Under the pieces are notes generated by a model. That model worked only from the letters and a program-made list of their open reading frames with translations, did not search any database and was not told the DNA's origin. Source: Tepidibacillus_B infernus (lineage in GTDB: Bacteria; Bacillota; Bacilli; Tepidibacillales; Tepidibacillaceae). From it: 64,000 nucleotides of DNA. Shown here piece by piece: positions 62,659 through 64,000 of this stretch. Position numbers and translations under genes: made by a program. Every line of letters begins with the position of its first letter. Positions within the stretch are counted from its first letter, which is position 1. Location: the NCBI RefSeq assembly GCF_048898065.1, contig NZ_JBLWFI010000001.1, forward strand, positions 124,001 through 188,000. The letters run 5' to 3'.

Positions 62659-64000
62659 ATGAATGATCAAATGTTAAGAGCGATATCAGAGGTTACCTAT
62701 TTAACGACAGATAATGCATGGCGATACCGTTCAATCCTACGTTATTTTTATCAACAGCATGAACGATTACGTCATTATCTATTCCCAGAGGAAATCTATG
62801 AATATTTGAAACAAAACTTTCACTTTCAAGAATATACAGAAGAACAATTACAAAATGACTTGAACCAATTAGTTCAGTGGAAAAATATCATTCCCCGTCA
62901 AGAGACAGGAAGAGTTAATTCAATTGAGGATTTTAAGAAAAAGAAGTTTCGCTATCAGGCGACTCCCTACACCATTGAAATTGAACGGATGGTTCAAGGG
63001 TTAGAGAAATTAGGGGATTCTTTCGGTGGATCATTGGAAAAGACCTTATTTGATCGATTGCTTGAATCCTTATATCAACTCACTGCTTATCACGAAAATC
63101 CCTTTCATAAAGGCAAACGTGAATATGATGTGGACAAGCTAGATAATGAGGCATTATATCGTTTGTGGGAAGATATGTTTGATCAATTTCGGAAAATGGC
63201 GGAAAACGCTACAGATTATATTGCCTATCTTAAAAGTGAGAAGGTTGAAGAGGTCATGATGACTGAAACATTTCTCGCCTTTAAGGATGCTTTAACCGAA
63301 TATCTACGGAATTTTATGTCTGCGTTACAACGGTCTTCCTTTAAAATCGAATCCGTTTTGCATGATACTAAGACTGATTTTATTGAGCATGTGGCTAATC
63401 GTATTGCAACCTATCAACTATCGATTCCTCGTTTAATAAATCTACCAAATGAACAGGATCTAATTCAGCAATCAATTGATCAATGGCAAAGCTTACAAAA
63501 GTGGTTTCTTGGTGAAAATGGTCGTGAAAGTGAACTTTCCTTTTTGCAAAATGAGACGAACGAGACTATTCGACGGATGACTCGATTTGCACAGCGAATC
63601 GGAGAAAGAAGTCAAAATTTCCGTAGTCGCCGAAAGGATTATCTTCATTTAGCGAAATGGTTCGCTGAGATGCAGGATATACAAGAAGCGCATAAACTAT
63701 CGTCTGTTGTCTTTGGTGCTTTTCATACGAGGCATTTTCAAACAGATGGCATAGAGACAGAAGATATCTATTCCGAGGTTTGGGACCAACCCCCTACGAT
63801 CTTTACTTTAAAACCAAGGATTAAACAATACAAGGAAAAAACCAGACCTGGAATCATTGTGAACAAAGAACGAGAGAAAAAAGAGACACTTCAACAATAT
63901 TTGCTAGAAAAAGAGGCAGAACAGAAAATGATGGAACAAATAATGAATCAAGATCGAATTGTACTTAGTCAATTAACGATAGTAGATCCATACGTACGTA
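62659..64000 (+). CDS. jetA: Wadjet type II JetA (DUF2397), runs off the window
   Basis: The ATG at 62659 follows GAGGAAA. The 447 visible codons are open: LRAISEVTYLTTDNAWRYR, FPEEIYEYLKQNFHFQEYT, DFKKKKFRYQATPYTIEIE, then long helices and VLSQLTIVDPYVR at the edge. This is TIGR02677/DUF2397, the kleisin-like JetA of type II Wadjet, a plasmid-defence SMC complex (JetABC) with nuclease JetD. Only about 50 residues remain beyond the edge, judging from the dead copy. jetB, jetC and jetD are expected next. Confidence 0.9.
   Translation, partial: MNDQMLRAISEVTYLTTDNAWRYRSILRYFYQQHERLRHYLFPEEIYEYLKQNFHFQEYTEEQLQNDLNQLVQWKNIIPRQETGRVNSIEDFKKKKFRYQATPYTIEIERMVQGLEKLGDSFGGSLEKTLFDRLLESLYQLTAYHENPFHKGKREYDVDKLDNEALYRLWEDMFDQFRKMAENATDYIAYLKSEKVEEVMMTETFLAFKDALTEYLRNFMSALQRSSFKIESVLHDTKTDFIEHVANRIATYQLSIPRLINLPNEQDLIQQSIDQWQSLQKWFLGENGRESELSFLQNETNETIRRMTRFAQRIGERSQNFRSRRKDYLHLAKWFAEMQDIQEAHKLSSVVFGAFHTRHFQTDGIETEDIYSEVWDQPPTIFTLKPRIKQYKEKTRPGIIVNKEREKKETLQQYLLEKEAEQKMMEQIMNQDRIVLSQLTIVDPYVR

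Overview
The window is about 64 kb of low-GC Bacillota DNA, most likely an endospore-forming member of the Bacillales. Supporting genes are lgt, a PrsA-type foldase, a squalene-hopene/sporulenol-type cyclase, a spore-photoproduct-lyase family protein, a YdbC-type PC4 protein, a YcsG/PxpABC cluster, strong GGAGG ribosome sites and a Bacillus-type LexA box. It is draft sequence: three N runs (13815-14118, 22181-22727, 42916-42925) all lie inside insertion sequences, so assembly failed on repeats.

Layout. 1-9.5 kb: envelope, sulfur and copper genes. These are a TauE/SafE exporter, a rhodanese, five small membrane or secreted proteins ending in (or related to) a SHOCT module, a DUF1540 gene, lgt, and a copper P-type ATPase behind a CsoR-like operator. 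9.5-21.7 kb: mostly housekeeping genes (ABC-F ATPase, aldo/keto reductase, luxS-mtnN, DUF302, prsA, terpene cyclase, SDR, SPL-like radical SAM protein and a phosphorylase-like partner). An IS200/IS605-type element sits directly upstream of mtnN-luxS. 21.8-26.3 kb: a perfect-ended IS4-type element with a 9-bp target duplication, then a gene graveyard (an SOS-boxed coiled-coil gene with an in-frame stop, NERD remnant, GGCT remnant, other broken genes) around an intact sir2. 26.4-54 kb: a defence island. It holds a helicase/DUF4391/Mod/Res type III restriction operon, a frameshifted SF1 helicase with a C-terminal Vsr-like nuclease, a class 2 DISARM locus (drmE split by an IS91-type insertion, drmA, drmB with a TGG-to-TAG stop, drmMII; no drmC seen) and a collapsed type II Wadjet locus (jetA/jetB/jetD pieces, jetC gone). 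54-62.4 kb: a MazG-like protein, a cytosolic 5'-nucleotidase-like enzyme, an ACT/UPF0210 pair, a YcsG transporter and the 5-oxoprolinase operon pxpBAC. 62.6 kb to the end: a second type II Wadjet locus whose jetA is open to the window edge.

Most notable observations. (1) A shared promoter architecture, TTCAT-N6-TTCAT-N10-TAnnnT, occurs with fixed spacing in front of seven or eight separate genes (SHOCT genes, DUF302, prsA, a small basic protein, perhaps lgt). It looks like the operator of an OmpR-family response regulator and defines a candidate envelope regulon. (2) The defence island shows successive inactivation that can be read base by base: an IS insertion whose removal restores drmE, a single nonsense change in drmB, a one-base deletion in the big helicase, and loss of 139 bp between two 16-bp repeats at the start of the dead jetA. 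(3) The dead and live Wadjet copies share the upstream terminator, promoter and leader. Because the assembly is gapped, the single-base lesions should be checked against reads before being taken as biology.
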